Assembly: GCF_028714775.1 (NCBI RefSeq)
Contig: NZ_JAQTLS010000001.1
Coordinates: forward strand, 1 to 64,000
Length of the DNA stretch: 64,000 bases
Direction of reading: 5' to 3'
Source: Thiothrix sp.
GTDB lineage: Bacteria; Pseudomonadota; Gammaproteobacteria; Thiotrichales; Thiotrichaceae
Shown here: piece by piece, positions 8,516-17,358 of the stretch
Numbering within the stretch: the stretch's first letter is position 1
How the letters are laid out: every line of letters begins with the position of its first letter
The notes under the pieces: generated by a model
Database searches by the model: none
The model's input: only the letters and a program-made list of their open reading frames with translations
What the model was told of the DNA's origin: nothing
Translations under genes and position numbers: made by a program

Positions 8516-8974
8516 ATGAGCATGAAAGCAAAAGCCCAACAAGGCTTCACCCTGATCGAATTGATGATCGTTGTTGCCATCATCGGTATTTTGGCTGCTG
8601 TTGCACTGCCTGCATACCAAGATTACACCGTCCGTTCCAAAGTTTCTGAAGTTCTGGGTCACTCAGCAGCAGTAAAAACCACGCTAGCGGAAGACTATTA
8701 TGCCCGTGGCACAATGCCAGCCGCTGCCAATGACATCGTGACTGGTCTAAAAGCCACGATGGATGCTTCACAATACATGACAGGCACAACCTATGCCCAA
8801 ACATCTGCTGACATTGCAACCATCACAACTACGCTTGAAAACGTAGGTACACAAGCAAACGCTAAAACCATGGTTCTTGTTTTCACTGGCGATGCTAACC
8901 AAATGACTATGGGCTGTACTGGCGGCACTTTAGCCAACAAATATCGTCCTGCCACTTGCCGTACTGGTAGCTAA
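8516..8974 (+). CDS. pilA: Type IV pilin (major pilin, PilA-like)
   Basis: Type IVa prepilin of 152 residues. The start at 8516 is chosen because AAGGA lies 9 bases upstream; the ATG at 8507 abuts that site. The leader [10 protein letters not shown] ends at the PilD cleavage site, followed by [20 protein letters not shown] with the Glu5 needed for assembly. The hydrophobic helix continues to the PAYQDY motif. Two Cys near the C-terminus (GCTGGT and ATCRT) can form the D-region disulfide. The gene sits directly upstream of a second pilin and an accessory gene, behind a sigma-54-type promoter and followed by its own terminator, consistent with a highly expressed structural subunit. Confidence 0.93.
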   Translation: MSMKAKAQQGFTLIELMIVVAIIGILAAVALPAYQDYTVRSKVSEVLGHSAAVKTTLAEDYYARGTMPAAANDIVTGLKATMDASQYMTGTTYAQTSADIATITTTLENVGTQANAKTMVLVFTGDANQMTMGCTGGTLANKYRPATCRTGS

Positions 8975-8996
8975 TACCTAACTGCTTAGGCTAGAA

Positions 8997-9025
8997 GTAA
9001 GCCCGCCCTGTGCGGGTTTGCTTTT
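8997..9025 (+). terminator. Terminator between the two pilin genes
   Basis: AAGCCCGC and GCGGGTTT flank a 5-base loop and lead into CTTTT. It probably limits read-through from the major pilin into the second pilin. Confidence 0.7.
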
Positions 9026-9050
9026 ATCGGAAGTCAAGTGGAGGCCAATC

Positions 9051-9503
9051 ATGCAAGCAAAAAAGAGGAACGAACAAGGTTTTACGCTTATTGAACTCAT
9101 GATGGCTGTTGGCATTATCGGGTTTCTTGCTGCAATTGCACTTCCCACCTATCAAAATTATGCCATCCGCGCAAAAACATTCGAAGCACTACAGTTCATA
9201 GATGCTGCCAAAACAACTATATGGGAAGCCTACTACGGGGTTGCCACTATGCCCGAAGAATCTGAACAAATCATGACAGACATTGAGAACATGATGATGT
9301 CTTCAAAATTCATTAGCAGTGCGACTTATAACAAAATCAGCCCAGACAACGCCAACATCCTAGTCGTATTCAAAAACATGGGAACAAATGCCAATGGAGA
9401 CACTATTATTTTTAATTTCACCACAACCGCGAACCACATTACCGTAGAGTGCCAAGGTGGAACACTAGACCAGATTTATCGACCTGCCGCTTGCCGCATT
9501 TAA
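9051..9503 (+). CDS. Second type IV pilin paralogue
   Basis: Prepilin of 150 residues. GTGGAGG lies 7 bases before the ATG at 9051; the in-frame TTG at 9018 falls in the preceding hairpin. The leader [10 protein letters not shown] precedes [20 protein letters not shown] with the conserved Glu5. The C-terminal cysteines (VECQGGT and AACRI) align with those of the upstream pilin, as does an I/KYRPA-C motif, so the two arose by tandem duplication. The middle of the protein has diverged strongly. It may be a minor pilin or an alternative subunit. It is co-oriented with tfpZ, 25 bp downstream. Confidence 0.9.
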   Translation: MQAKKRNEQGFTLIELMMAVGIIGFLAAIALPTYQNYAIRAKTFEALQFIDAAKTTIWEAYYGVATMPEESEQIMTDIENMMMSSKFISSATYNKISPDNANILVVFKNMGTNANGDTIIFNFTTTANHITVECQGGTLDQIYRPAACRI

Positions 9504-9528
9504 GCTAACAGACCAAGGTAACACTGCC

Positions 9529-10278
9529 ATGTTTAAAGAAAAACTAAAAGCACTCTCAATTCATTTAACTATTAGTACATTTATTGTTGGCTGCTTCTTG
9601 ATATTTTCCATAAAAATCTGGTATCCATCGCCACTCCTCGAAATCTCTGGACTAAAAGATATTATTATAATTTTACTGACTGTTGACCTTATTCTCGGTC
9701 CACTTCTTACATTTGTTGTATTTAAGCCTCAGAAACCCAGCTTAAAATTTGATTTGACTTTTATTGGACTAGTACAAATTGCTGCTCTCGCTTACGGCAT
9801 GTTCACGATTTATCAAGGCCACCCCGTGTACGTAGCCTATACGGTAGATCGTTTTACACTTATCAATGTGACAGATGTAAATTCAGCAAAAACAAAACAT
9901 AAAGAATTAAACGTTTCGGGCTGGTGGAAACCCAAGTTTGTTTACGTCAAGCCCCCCACAGACCCAAAAATAACGCAAGCCATTGTATTTGAAGTACTAT
10001 CTGGCAAGCCAGACATTGACGCACGCCCAGAGTACTACGAACCCTTTGAAAAATTCATACAAGATGTACTGAAGCATGGTATTGCCGCTGAGAAATTAAC
10101 ATCTTCTGACAACAACCGACAAAAACTGGCGCAATTCCTGAGCGAACACGGCAAGACTGCCAGCGACTACGCCTTCCTTCCCTTGAGCGGCAAGGAAAAA
10201 GATGTAATCTGGGCACTTAGCCGAGAAACAGGCAAGCCCGTGGGTGTGATTGACATCAACCCGTGGCAATTAGGGTAG
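9529..10278 (+). CDS. tfpZ: TfpX/TfpZ-family type IV pilin accessory protein
   Basis: A 249-residue inner-membrane protein with three hydrophobic segments in the first 120 residues (about 12-30, 42-62 and 74-95), then a periplasmic domain containing HPVYVAYTVDRFTLI. The ending WALSRETGKPVGVIDINPW is typical of the TfpX/TfpZ family. These proteins are encoded next to particular pilin alleles in Pseudomonas, Acinetobacter and Dichelobacter (FimB) and assist assembly of their cognate pilin. The gene is visibly more A+T-rich than pilB downstream, as often seen in exchanged pilin cassettes. The family assignment is strong; the exact function is less certain. Confidence 0.85.
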   Translation: MFKEKLKALSIHLTISTFIVGCFLIFSIKIWYPSPLLEISGLKDIIIILLTVDLILGPLLTFVVFKPQKPSLKFDLTFIGLVQIAALAYGMFTIYQGHPVYVAYTVDRFTLINVTDVNSAKTKHKELNVSGWWKPKFVYVKPPTDPKITQAIVFEVLSGKPDIDARPEYYEPFEKFIQDVLKHGIAAEKLTSSDNNRQKLAQFLSEHGKTASDYAFLPLSGKEKDVIWALSRETGKPVGVIDINPWQLG

Positions 10279-10395
10279 CCTATTGCAATGCAACAAACTG
10301 CCGCACGTCGTCCCGTTGCGGCAATTCATTCCCCAGCCATTTTCAACGCGCTATCATGCAAAGCATGTCATCATAACAACATAACAAGCTGACCC

Positions 10396-12111
10396 ATGAT
10401 TCCGCTAACATCATCCATCCCGCTACCCGGCCTGCTCCGGCAACTGGTCGAACAGGAAATCCTGAACCAAGAGCAGGCTAGCCAAGCCATGCAAAAAGCA
10501 CGCGCCGACAAAACCTCGCTGGTTGCGTGGCTCGTCCAATCACGCTTGGCATCGCCCAAAGACATTGCTTACGCCGCCAGCATGGAATACGGCTTGAGCA
10601 TGGTGGATATTGATCAAGTCAACATTTCTACCGCAGTGGCAAGCCTGCTTGATGCCGAGCAAATGAAAAAGCTCAATCTCGTCCCGATGTATCGCGGTGG
10701 GAAAACCTTGATGGTGGGGCTTGCCGACCCCTCTTTCCTGACCAATCTGGATGATGTCAAATTCGCCACTGGCCTCGTGCCCGAACCTGTGTTTGTCGAG
10801 TACGATAAATTACAACGCTACCTGCACCCCGATAACGGCGAAATAACTGCCACAACACCGGCAAACACCAAAGCAAATACCGCCTCACCCGTTTCCGCAG
10901 ACGCCATCGTGCTGGATACGCGCGAACTCAAAGCCAAAAGCGACAACGAAGAATCGGCGGTTGTTGAGTTCCTCGACAAGCTACTGGCGCACGCCATCAA
11001 TGCCAAAGCATCCGACATTCACTTGGAAGTGTTTGAAAAAAGCCTGCGCATCCGTTACCGCATCGACGGCATCCTGCAAGTGGTTGCCACCCCTCCCAAT
11101 GACGCTGCACAGCAATTGATTTCGCGCATCAAAGTGCTTGCCCGTATGGATATTTCAGAACGCCGCGTGCCCCAAGACGGGCGTATCCGTTTCACCCTGA
11201 ATGCCAAGAAAAAAATTGATTTCCGCGTCAATACCCTGCCGACCTTGTTCGGTGAAAAGGTGGTCATGCGGATACTCGACTCTTCCAATGCCGCGCTGGG
11301 GGTTGAAAAGCTTGGCTTTGACCCACGCCAACAACAAGATTTCATGAAAGCCCTGCAAAAATCGGATGGCATGATCCTCGTAACAGGGCCAACCGGGAGC
11401 GGCAAAACCGTCACCCTTTACACTGGCTTAGGCATCCTCAATACCCCGGAAAGGAACATTTCAACCGCCGAAGACCCGGCAGAAATCAACATGCCCGGCG
11501 TCAACCAAGTCAACGTCAACCCCAGAGTCGGGCTATCTTTTGCTGATGCCTTACGGGCTTTCCTGCGCCAAGACCCGGACGTGATCATGGTGGGGGAAAT
11601 CCGCGACCTCGAAACGGCAGAAATTGCTGTCAAAGCCGCGCAAACCGGGCACTTGGTGCTTTCCACCCTGCATACCAATAGCGCCCCGGAAACCCTGACG
11701 CGCTTGTTGAACATGGGCGTTCCGCCGTTCAATATCGCCTCATCCGTACACCTGATTATTGCCCAACGCCTTGCCCGACGTTTATGCGAAAAGTGCAAAC
11801 GCCCTGCCGACATACCGGGTGAAGCACTCATCAAACTGGGGTTCCAGCCCGAAGAAGTGAACACCCTGAAAATCTACGAACCCTACGGCTGCACGGAATG
11901 TTCCCACGGCTACAAAGGCCGGGTCGGCATCTATCAAGTTATGCCGATTTCCCCCGACATGGGGCGCATGGTCATGAATGGCTGCAATTCCATGGAACTA
12001 GCGGACCAAGCACGCAAGGAAGGTATCCTCGACTTACGCCGGGCGGGGCTGGAAAAAGTCCGTTTGGGCATTACCTCGCTGGCAGAACTGGCGCGAGTCA
12101 CTACCGACTAA
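10396..12111 (+). CDS. pilB: Type IV pilus assembly ATPase PilB
   Basis: Cytoplasmic hexameric GspE/PilB-type extension ATPase of 571 residues. An N-terminal MshEN/T2SSE_N domain (about 1-150) is followed by Walker A GPTGSGKT near 331, an Asp box (AEDPAEI), Walker B PDVIMVGEIRDLETAE and the His box TLHTNSAPETLTRL. The tetracysteine zinc site is intact (CEKCKRP then CTECSHGYKGR). The gene heads a pilB-pilC-pilD run, the standard gammaproteobacterial order. About 117 bp separate it from tfpZ, including a small inverted repeat near 10306-10330 without a T-run. Confidence 0.97.
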   Translation: MIPLTSSIPLPGLLRQLVEQEILNQEQASQAMQKARADKTSLVAWLVQSRLASPKDIAYAASMEYGLSMVDIDQVNISTAVASLLDAEQMKKLNLVPMYRGGKTLMVGLADPSFLTNLDDVKFATGLVPEPVFVEYDKLQRYLHPDNGEITATTPANTKANTASPVSADAIVLDTRELKAKSDNEESAVVEFLDKLLAHAINAKASDIHLEVFEKSLRIRYRIDGILQVVATPPNDAAQQLISRIKVLARMDISERRVPQDGRIRFTLNAKKKIDFRVNTLPTLFGEKVVMRILDSSNAALGVEKLGFDPRQQQDFMKALQKSDGMILVTGPTGSGKTVTLYTGLGILNTPERNISTAEDPAEINMPGVNQVNVNPRVGLSFADALRAFLRQDPDVIMVGEIRDLETAEIAVKAAQTGHLVLSTLHTNSAPETLTRLLNMGVPPFNIASSVHLIIAQRLARRLCEKCKRPADIPGEALIKLGFQPEEVNTLKIYEPYGCTECSHGYKGRVGIYQVMPISPDMGRMVMNGCNSMELADQARKEGILDLRRAGLEKVRLGITSLAELARVTTD

Positions 12112-12201
12112 GGCTTACCAATTATCTGCAAAGCAAAGCCCCACCGGCTATGTCGTGTTACACTCGGGGCAAGATTATAAAAATAACACAGAAGCAAGCT
12201 C

Positions 12202-13452
12202 ATGCAGACCAGTTCTTCCTCAAGAAAAAGTATGCCAGCAGCCGCCACCCCATCCGCGCAACGCCCCGTGTACGTCTGGGAAGGTGTAAACCGTAATGGC
12301 GTCAAGATACGCGGAGAAACCCAAGCCGTTAACCCTAACTGGCTAAGGGCGGAGTTGCGGCGTAAAGGTATAAACCCCGGACGGGTTTACCGCAAACCAG
12401 CAACACTGTTCAAACCTGCGATCAAACCGGCAGACATCGCCCATTTTGCCCGCCAATTGACCACGATGATGCGTTCCGGCGTGCCGATGGTACAGTCCTT
12501 ACAAATGATTGCCACCAGCACCAGCAACCCTTCCGTCCGTGACCTAGTAAAAAAAATAGCCATTGACATCGAAAACGGCGCAAGCCTTGGGGAATCACTG
12601 TCACGACAGCCTAAATATTTCGACAAACTGTTCGTGAATCTGGTCAAGGCAGGCGAACAGGCGGGTACACTTGAAGCCATGTTGGAGAAAGTAGCCACCT
12701 ATAAGGAAAAAAGCGAGGCGCTCAAGGGCAAAGTCAAAAAAGCGATGATGTATCCAATTATTGTCATTATTGCCGCTGTAGTCGTCTCTGCTATCCTGCT
12801 GATTTGGGTCATTCCGCAATTCAAGGAAGTGTTCAGCAGCTTCGGCGCTGACCTACCGGCCTTCACCCTATTTGTCATCGGCATCTCTGACTGGTTGCAA
12901 GCCTATTGGTGGGCACCATTACTGGGCATGGTTGCTATCGGCTACAGTTTTGCCACCGCCAAACGCAATTCGAGGTCATTCGACCGTTTCCTTGACAGGG
13001 TTTCACTAAAATTGCCAATTGTAGGGAATATCCTTAACTTATCAGCCATTGCCCGTTTTTCGCGCACCCTATCTACCATGTTTGCAGCAGGCGTACCCTT
13101 GGTTGAGTCGATGGATTCTGTTGCAGGCGCAGCAGGCAACGCGATTTATGAAGACGCCATATTTCAAATGAAAAATGATATTGCCAGCGGTGTACAATTA
13201 AACACAGCGATGCAAACCACGCAGGTTTTCCCCAATTTTGTGATCCAAATGACCCACATCGGTGAAGAATCCGGGCGCTTAGAAGACATGCTGGGCAAAG
13301 TAGCCGATTATTACGAAGAACAGGTCGACAATCTGGTGGATACCTTATCCAAACAGATCGAACCCCTGATCATGGCGGTCTTGGGCGTCATCGTGGGCGG
13401 CTTGGTCATTGCGATGTACCTACCGATTTTCAAACTTGGGGCAGTGGTCTAA
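12202..13452 (+). CDS. pilC: Type IV pilus inner-membrane platform protein PilC
   Basis: A 416-residue GspF/PilC protein with two homologous T2SSF halves, each with a membrane segment: near residues 185-215 (MYPIIVIIAAVVVSAILLIWVIP) and at the end of the second half (IMAVLGVIVGGLVIAMYLPIF). Conserved FARQLTTMMRSGVPMVQSLQ opens the first domain and FSRTLSTMFAAGVPLVESMD the second. It couples PilB to pilin insertion at the inner membrane. It lies 90 bp after pilB and 17 bp before pilD, so all three are probably cotranscribed. Confidence 0.97.
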   Translation: MQTSSSSRKSMPAAATPSAQRPVYVWEGVNRNGVKIRGETQAVNPNWLRAELRRKGINPGRVYRKPATLFKPAIKPADIAHFARQLTTMMRSGVPMVQSLQMIATSTSNPSVRDLVKKIAIDIENGASLGESLSRQPKYFDKLFVNLVKAGEQAGTLEAMLEKVATYKEKSEALKGKVKKAMMYPIIVIIAAVVVSAILLIWVIPQFKEVFSSFGADLPAFTLFVIGISDWLQAYWWAPLLGMVAIGYSFATAKRNSRSFDRFLDRVSLKLPIVGNILNLSAIARFSRTLSTMFAAGVPLVESMDSVAGAAGNAIYEDAIFQMKNDIASGVQLNTAMQTTQVFPNFVIQMTHIGEESGRLEDMLGKVADYYEEQVDNLVDTLSKQIEPLIMAVLGVIVGGLVIAMYLPIFKLGAVV

Positions 13453-13469
13453 CCACCAGAAGAAAAAGA

Positions 13470-14348
13470 ATGGAATTAATTTACTTATTAAGCACTAGCA
13501 AAGCTTGGCTGCTGGCTATCACTGGACTGTTTTCGTTGTTGATTGGCAGCTTCCTCAACGTAGTCATCTACCGCTTACCAATCATTCTGGAACGCCAGTG
13601 GAAACAGGATTGCCACGAATGGCAAGACCAGCAACAAGCGCTGGAAATGACACCGGGGCACTTTAATCTGGTGACACCGCGTTCCCAATGTCCCACTTGT
13701 GGGCATAGTATTACTGCGCTGGAAAACATCCCACTATTCAGCTACCTGTTTCTTGGTGGCAAATGTGCAGGGTGTAAGACCCCCATTTCTGCGCAATACC
13801 CCCTGATTGAATTGGCAACCGCCCTGATCTCAATACTGATTGCGTGGGAAGCAGGCTACGGCATCCTCTTACTTGCCCTGCTGGGCTTTACGTGGACACT
13901 GATTGCACTGTCGGTGATTGACGCAAAAACCATGTTGTTGCCCGACATGCTGACTTATCCCTTGTTGTGGGCGGGCTTATTGCTGAACATGAATGGCCTG
14001 ATTGTCCCATTACCGGATGCGGTATTAGGCGCTGCCTTTGGCTACCTGTCACTGTGGTCAATTTTCCACTTGTTCCGCTTACTGACGGGCAAGGAAGGCA
14101 TGGGTTATGGTGATTTCAAACTGCTGGCGGCACTGGGGGCATGGGGTGGTTGGCAAATCCTGCCTTTCGTGATTTTCGCATCTTCCCTGTTTGGTGCAGT
14201 ATTCGGCATTTTGTGGATGCTGGTGAAAGGCAAGGGCGAAAGCCTCCCCATGCCCTTCGGCCCGTGGCTGGCACTGGCAGGATTTGTAGCTGTGGTATGG
14301 CATGAAGGCATCCTTGCCTACATGACTCGCATTTTCATGCCATTTTAA
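13470..14348 (+). CDS. pilD: Prepilin peptidase / N-methyltransferase PilD
   Basis: A 292-residue polytopic aspartic protease that cleaves the prepilin leader and N-methylates the new Phe1. The cytoplasmic zinc-binding loop is present as two C-x-x-C pairs (CPTCGHSITALENIP and CAGCKTPIS). The first catalytic Asp lies in SVIDAKTMLLPD near residue 150 and the second in the GYGD motif near 212-215. About seven membrane segments follow the family pattern. It is the last gene of the pil run; the next two genes are convergent. Confidence 0.97.
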   Translation: MELIYLLSTSKAWLLAITGLFSLLIGSFLNVVIYRLPIILERQWKQDCHEWQDQQQALEMTPGHFNLVTPRSQCPTCGHSITALENIPLFSYLFLGGKCAGCKTPISAQYPLIELATALISILIAWEAGYGILLLALLGFTWTLIALSVIDAKTMLLPDMLTYPLLWAGLLLNMNGLIVPLPDAVLGAAFGYLSLWSIFHLFRLLTGKEGMGYGDFKLLAALGAWGGWQILPFVIFASSLFGAVFGILWMLVKGKGESLPMPFGPWLALAGFVAVVWHEGILAYMTRIFMPF

Positions 14349-14360
14349 GCAGCGGAAACA

Positions 14361-14675
14361 TTACTTTTTAGCAGGCACATCCGCCCAAAACGGAAGCGCC
14401 TGCATGGGCTCCACGCTTCTGGCTACCGGCGTATTGGTTGGCATCGTATAGCTGGGAGCAGCTACCTCGGCAGGCGGTGCAGCGGGAACCTTTGCCCGCA
14501 TTTGCGCCTTCAGCTTGGGCTTGATCTTCGCCGCATACCAACTATTCGCGGGTGCGTTGTAATAGTAAGCCGCCATCGGGTCAGCCGGTTGGGCAGCATC
14601 TTCCGCGCTGACCGGAAAAGCGAATGCCGTCAAGGACACGCCTAACAACAATGCCAAAACAGTTTCTTTTTTCAT
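14361..14675 (-). CDS. Small secreted Pro/Ala-rich protein, unknown
   Basis: A 104-residue product with a clear Sec signal peptide: MKKE, a hydrophobic core and a likely cut after PVSA near residue 24. The mature part is Ala/Pro/Met-rich with a YYYN patch and no cysteines. No domain was recognised. It converges on pilD with 12 bp between the stops. The signal peptide and reading frame support a real gene; function is unknown. Confidence 0.6.
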   Translation of the reverse strand: MKKETVLALLLGVSLTAFAFPVSAEDAAQPADPMAAYYYNAPANSWYAAKIKPKLKAQMRAKVPAAPPAEVAAPSYTMPTNTPVARSVEPMQALPFWADVPAKK

Positions 14676-14794
14676 GTCATTCCCTATGTGTTAACGGTAC
14701 TTCCCTTTGAAATAGCACATATCCACCGAAAACGGCAGGATCTGTGCAATATATGCTCAACACCAATAGGTAGTGTGACTAATGCTAGCCGTAT

Positions 14795-15154
14795 TCAACG
14801 CGCTGTAGGGCAAACCTTTGCAGGGTAGCGTTTCACATTCTGCACATAGATTTTTTCGCTGACCACCCGTTGGGCAATGTGAGTACTTGGCGGAGGCGGA
14901 GCAACGGCACGTTGCACAACCTGATGTGCGCCGGGAGCATTGTGGGGGCGGAGACGGCACTGCTGCCCACGATGCACCACTGGCTTGCAACGGGCATGAC
15001 ACCGACAGGTGGAAACCGTATGGCTTTTAATCCTTACCACTGGCCCACGCTGGTTGGCTTCCATCGCACGCATATCTTCGATACCGCCCGTCCAAGCTTG
15101 TGCAGCGGGAGCCGCCATAAACACCAAAACAAAACCTGCAATCAACTTTTTCAT
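14795..15154 (-). CDS. Small secreted Cys/His/Arg-rich protein, unknown
   Basis: A 119-residue product beginning [20 protein letters not shown], a good signal peptide with cleavage before WTGG. The mature part is basic and has a Cys/His cluster ([10 protein letters not shown], then a Cys about ten residues later and one near the end), which could bind metal or form disulfides in the envelope. It ends in a segment reading [17 protein letters not shown]. No family was recognised. It is divergent from ubiE. The frame beyond the signal peptide is less certain because neighbouring frames are also open there. Confidence 0.5.
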   Translation of the reverse strand: MKKLIAGFVLVFMAAPAAQAWTGGIEDMRAMEANQRGPVVRIKSHTVSTCRCHARCKPVVHRGQQCRLRPHNAPGAHQVVQRAVAPPPPSTHIAQRVVSEKIYVQNVKRYPAKVCPTAR

Positions 15155-15230
15155 AATCCAACTCCATGAAGAAAAGGCTTTAGCCTGTTACAATGCCTGC
15201 AAAGCCCGACTTAATCTGGAACCATGCCGC

Positions 15231-15983
15231 ATGACAGAACAGCAACAAACCACCCACTTCGGTTTTCAACAAGTGCCCGTCAAGGAAAAAGCTAACCGAG
15301 TCGCGGGCGTGTTTCACTCAGTAGCCGATAAGTACGACGTAATGAACGACGTAATGTCATTCGGTGTCCATCGGCTGTGGAAACGCCACACCATTGATGT
15401 CGCCGGGGCGAAACGTGGCAACCGCGTGCTTGACCTCGCAGGCGGTACGGGTGACTTGGCTTCCAAGTTTGCGCGGATCGTGGGGGATGAAGGAGAAGTG
15501 ATCCTTTCCGACATCAATGCTTCGATGCTGGAAAACGGGCGGGAACGCCTGACTGATATGGGAATTGGCGGGAATGTACGCTACGTGCAAGCCAATGCGG
15601 AATGCCTACCGTTTGCCAGCAACCATTTCGACATCATTACCATTGCCTTTGGCTTACGTAATGTGACCGATAAAGATGCGGCCTTACGCTCCATGTACCG
15701 GGTATTGAAACCGGGCGGGCGCTTGCTGGTGCTGGAATTTTCCAAACCTGCCGTACCGGGTTTAGGGCCGATTTACGACCAGTATTCTTTCAAACTGCTG
15801 CCACTGATGGGCAAACTGATTGCCAATGACGAAGAAAGTTACCGCTATTTAGCGGAATCCATCCGTATGCATCCTGACCAAGAAACGCTCAAAGGCATGA
15901 TGGAAGCCGCCGGGTTTGAACGTGTCACTTACACCAACATGACCGGCGGCATCGTAGCCTTGCACAGGGGCTTCAAGTTCTGA
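15231..15983 (+). CDS. ubiE: Ubiquinone/menaquinone biosynthesis C-methyltransferase UbiE
   Basis: A 250-residue SAM-dependent methyltransferase. The start at 15231 (MTEQQQ) gives the family N-terminus; upstream in-frame sequence overlaps the divergent gene and looks non-coding. UbiE signatures are present: [19 protein letters not shown], the SAM loop [12 protein letters not shown] near residue 66, [35 protein letters not shown] and the C-terminal [15 protein letters not shown]. It methylates the demethylated quinone ring in respiration-linked quinone synthesis. It appears to be a single transcription unit. Confidence 0.96.
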   Translation: MTEQQQTTHFGFQQVPVKEKANRVAGVFHSVADKYDVMNDVMSFGVHRLWKRHTIDVAGAKRGNRVLDLAGGTGDLASKFARIVGDEGEVILSDINASMLENGRERLTDMGIGGNVRYVQANAECLPFASNHFDIITIAFGLRNVTDKDAALRSMYRVLKPGGRLLVLEFSKPAVPGLGPIYDQYSFKLLPLMGKLIANDEESYRYLAESIRMHPDQETLKGMMEAAGFERVTYTNMTGGIVALHRGFKF

Positions 15984-15986
15984 ACT

Positions 15987-16070
15987 AAGATTCACAGGAT
16001 TTAGGGATTAGCAAGATTGGGGAAGTGCTCCCATCGCGTTAATCCTTTTATCCTGTAAATCCCGGTTTGC
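15987..16070. repeat. Inverted ACAGGAT-type intergenic repeat overlapping the opgC 3' end
   Basis: A block with ACAGGATTTAGGGATTA on the left and its near complement TAATCCTTTTATCCTGTAAATCC on the right, about 30 bases apart. It spans the short gap after ubiE and the last codons of opgC. It resembles the small mobile palindromic repeats that end genes in many proteobacteria. Confidence 0.5.
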
Positions 16071-17192
16071 AGACGCCTTTTTCTGCTTCAGGTAACGCTG
16101 ATGCCACCACGCAGGCAAGCTCAAGCTGGCGAGGAACACCACCAGCAACACCCATTTCTGGTTATCGCTGAGCGCCCAATCCCCCCAGCGGAACGGGATG
16201 TAGCAATACAACACCACCAGATGGTAAGCAAACACCTGCAAGGAATGCTGTCCCAAAAACGCCAACCAGCGCCCCGGCAACGCCAACCAGTTAAAAATGC
16301 CATAACGCTTATGCAACGCAATCAGCGTAGCCGCAATATAGACAAACGCGAGGAAATTCAGCAAACGCATCCACGCCATGTTATCGCGGGCAATATGGCG
16401 GTATTCCTGTAACCACGCCAACAACGGCGAATGTTGCGCGGCTTCATGCAGATAACCGTGCCGTTGCAGGAACAGGTAAACCACAAGGGCAACGCTCAAG
16501 GCGACCAACCAACCATTGACCCGTGGAAAAGCATCTTTACTGTCAAACCGCAGGAAACCCAGCACCATCCCTAACACAAACACGAACTGCCACCCCAACA
16601 GATGGAAAGCACCAGTACGCAGCATCAGCGCCCCCGGCAACAACGCCTGCAAGGTATCGCCGAACATATACTGCGCCGCCCACCAAATACCGCCACTCCC
16701 CAGCAGCACCATCGTTACCCCAACATGGCGGTATTGCGTCATCCAACGCAAGGCAAACGGGGCAAACAGCATCAGGATGACGTACAAAGGCAAGACATCC
16801 AGCATCGGCGGCTTATAGGTCAGGAATACCCCCGACAATAATCCCCGGATCGGCTCCGCCTGCATTTCCGTGGCGAAACTTTTCCAATACGCCCCGGAAA
16901 TGTCCGTCAGCACGGTAAACACAAACACCGCCAGCAAGACCATCAGGTGATACAGGTAAATGACCCCGGCGCGATGCCAAACCCGCTGTTCCAGCAGCGC
17001 CCCACCAGCGTTGTGGTAACGGCTATAAACCAAGGCAACCAACATCCCAGAAAGGAACACAAAGCCCTCGGCGGCACTCACGTAACCGGCAAACTCATAC
17101 AAATGCTGGAACACCGGCTCGCCGAAGTGATCAGCCGCCATAATGATCAGCATGATCCCCCTTAAGATGTCCAACGACAGGTCTCGGTTCAT
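16008..17192 (-). CDS. opgC: OpgC-like membrane acyltransferase
   Basis: A 394-residue inner-membrane protein with about ten hydrophobic segments and the OpgC/acyltransferase-3-like start MNRDLSLDILRGIMLIIMAADHFG, rich in the D/R/H residues typical of the family. OpgC proteins add succinyl (or other acyl) groups to osmoregulated periplasmic glucans. It is divergent from opgG, which supports that role. The final residues (about RDLQDKRINAMGALPQSC) are encoded inside a palindromic repeat, so the C-terminus is probably a repeat-derived extension. The donor specificity cannot be read from sequence. Confidence 0.85.
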   Translation of the reverse strand: MNRDLSLDILRGIMLIIMAADHFGEPVFQHLYEFAGYVSAAEGFVFLSGMLVALVYSRYHNAGGALLEQRVWHRAGVIYLYHLMVLLAVFVFTVLTDISGAYWKSFATEMQAEPIRGLLSGVFLTYKPPMLDVLPLYVILMLFAPFALRWMTQYRHVGVTMVLLGSGGIWWAAQYMFGDTLQALLPGALMLRTGAFHLLGWQFVFVLGMVLGFLRFDSKDAFPRVNGWLVALSVALVVYLFLQRHGYLHEAAQHSPLLAWLQEYRHIARDNMAWMRLLNFLAFVYIAATLIALHKRYGIFNWLALPGRWLAFLGQHSLQVFAYHLVVLYCYIPFRWGDWALSDNQKWVLLVVFLASLSLPAWWHQRYLKQKKASANRDLQDKRINAMGALPQSC

Positions 17193-17358
17193 TAAAACCT
17201 TACTTCCTTGCCTACTCGGCGGTTACGGTTACAAAGAAATCAAAATGACAGCAAACAATCTGCAAGCAATGCTGTACCTGCCAGCCATTCTACTCTACAA
17301 TTCTCGCGCCATATCCTTGGTCTACAACGGTTTTCAGCCGCTTCGGATCCCCGACATC

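Noticed and set aside
10306-10330. Terminator before pilB (TGCCGCA/TGCGGCA hairpin)
   Set aside because: The loop is long and no T-run follows, so termination is not supported.
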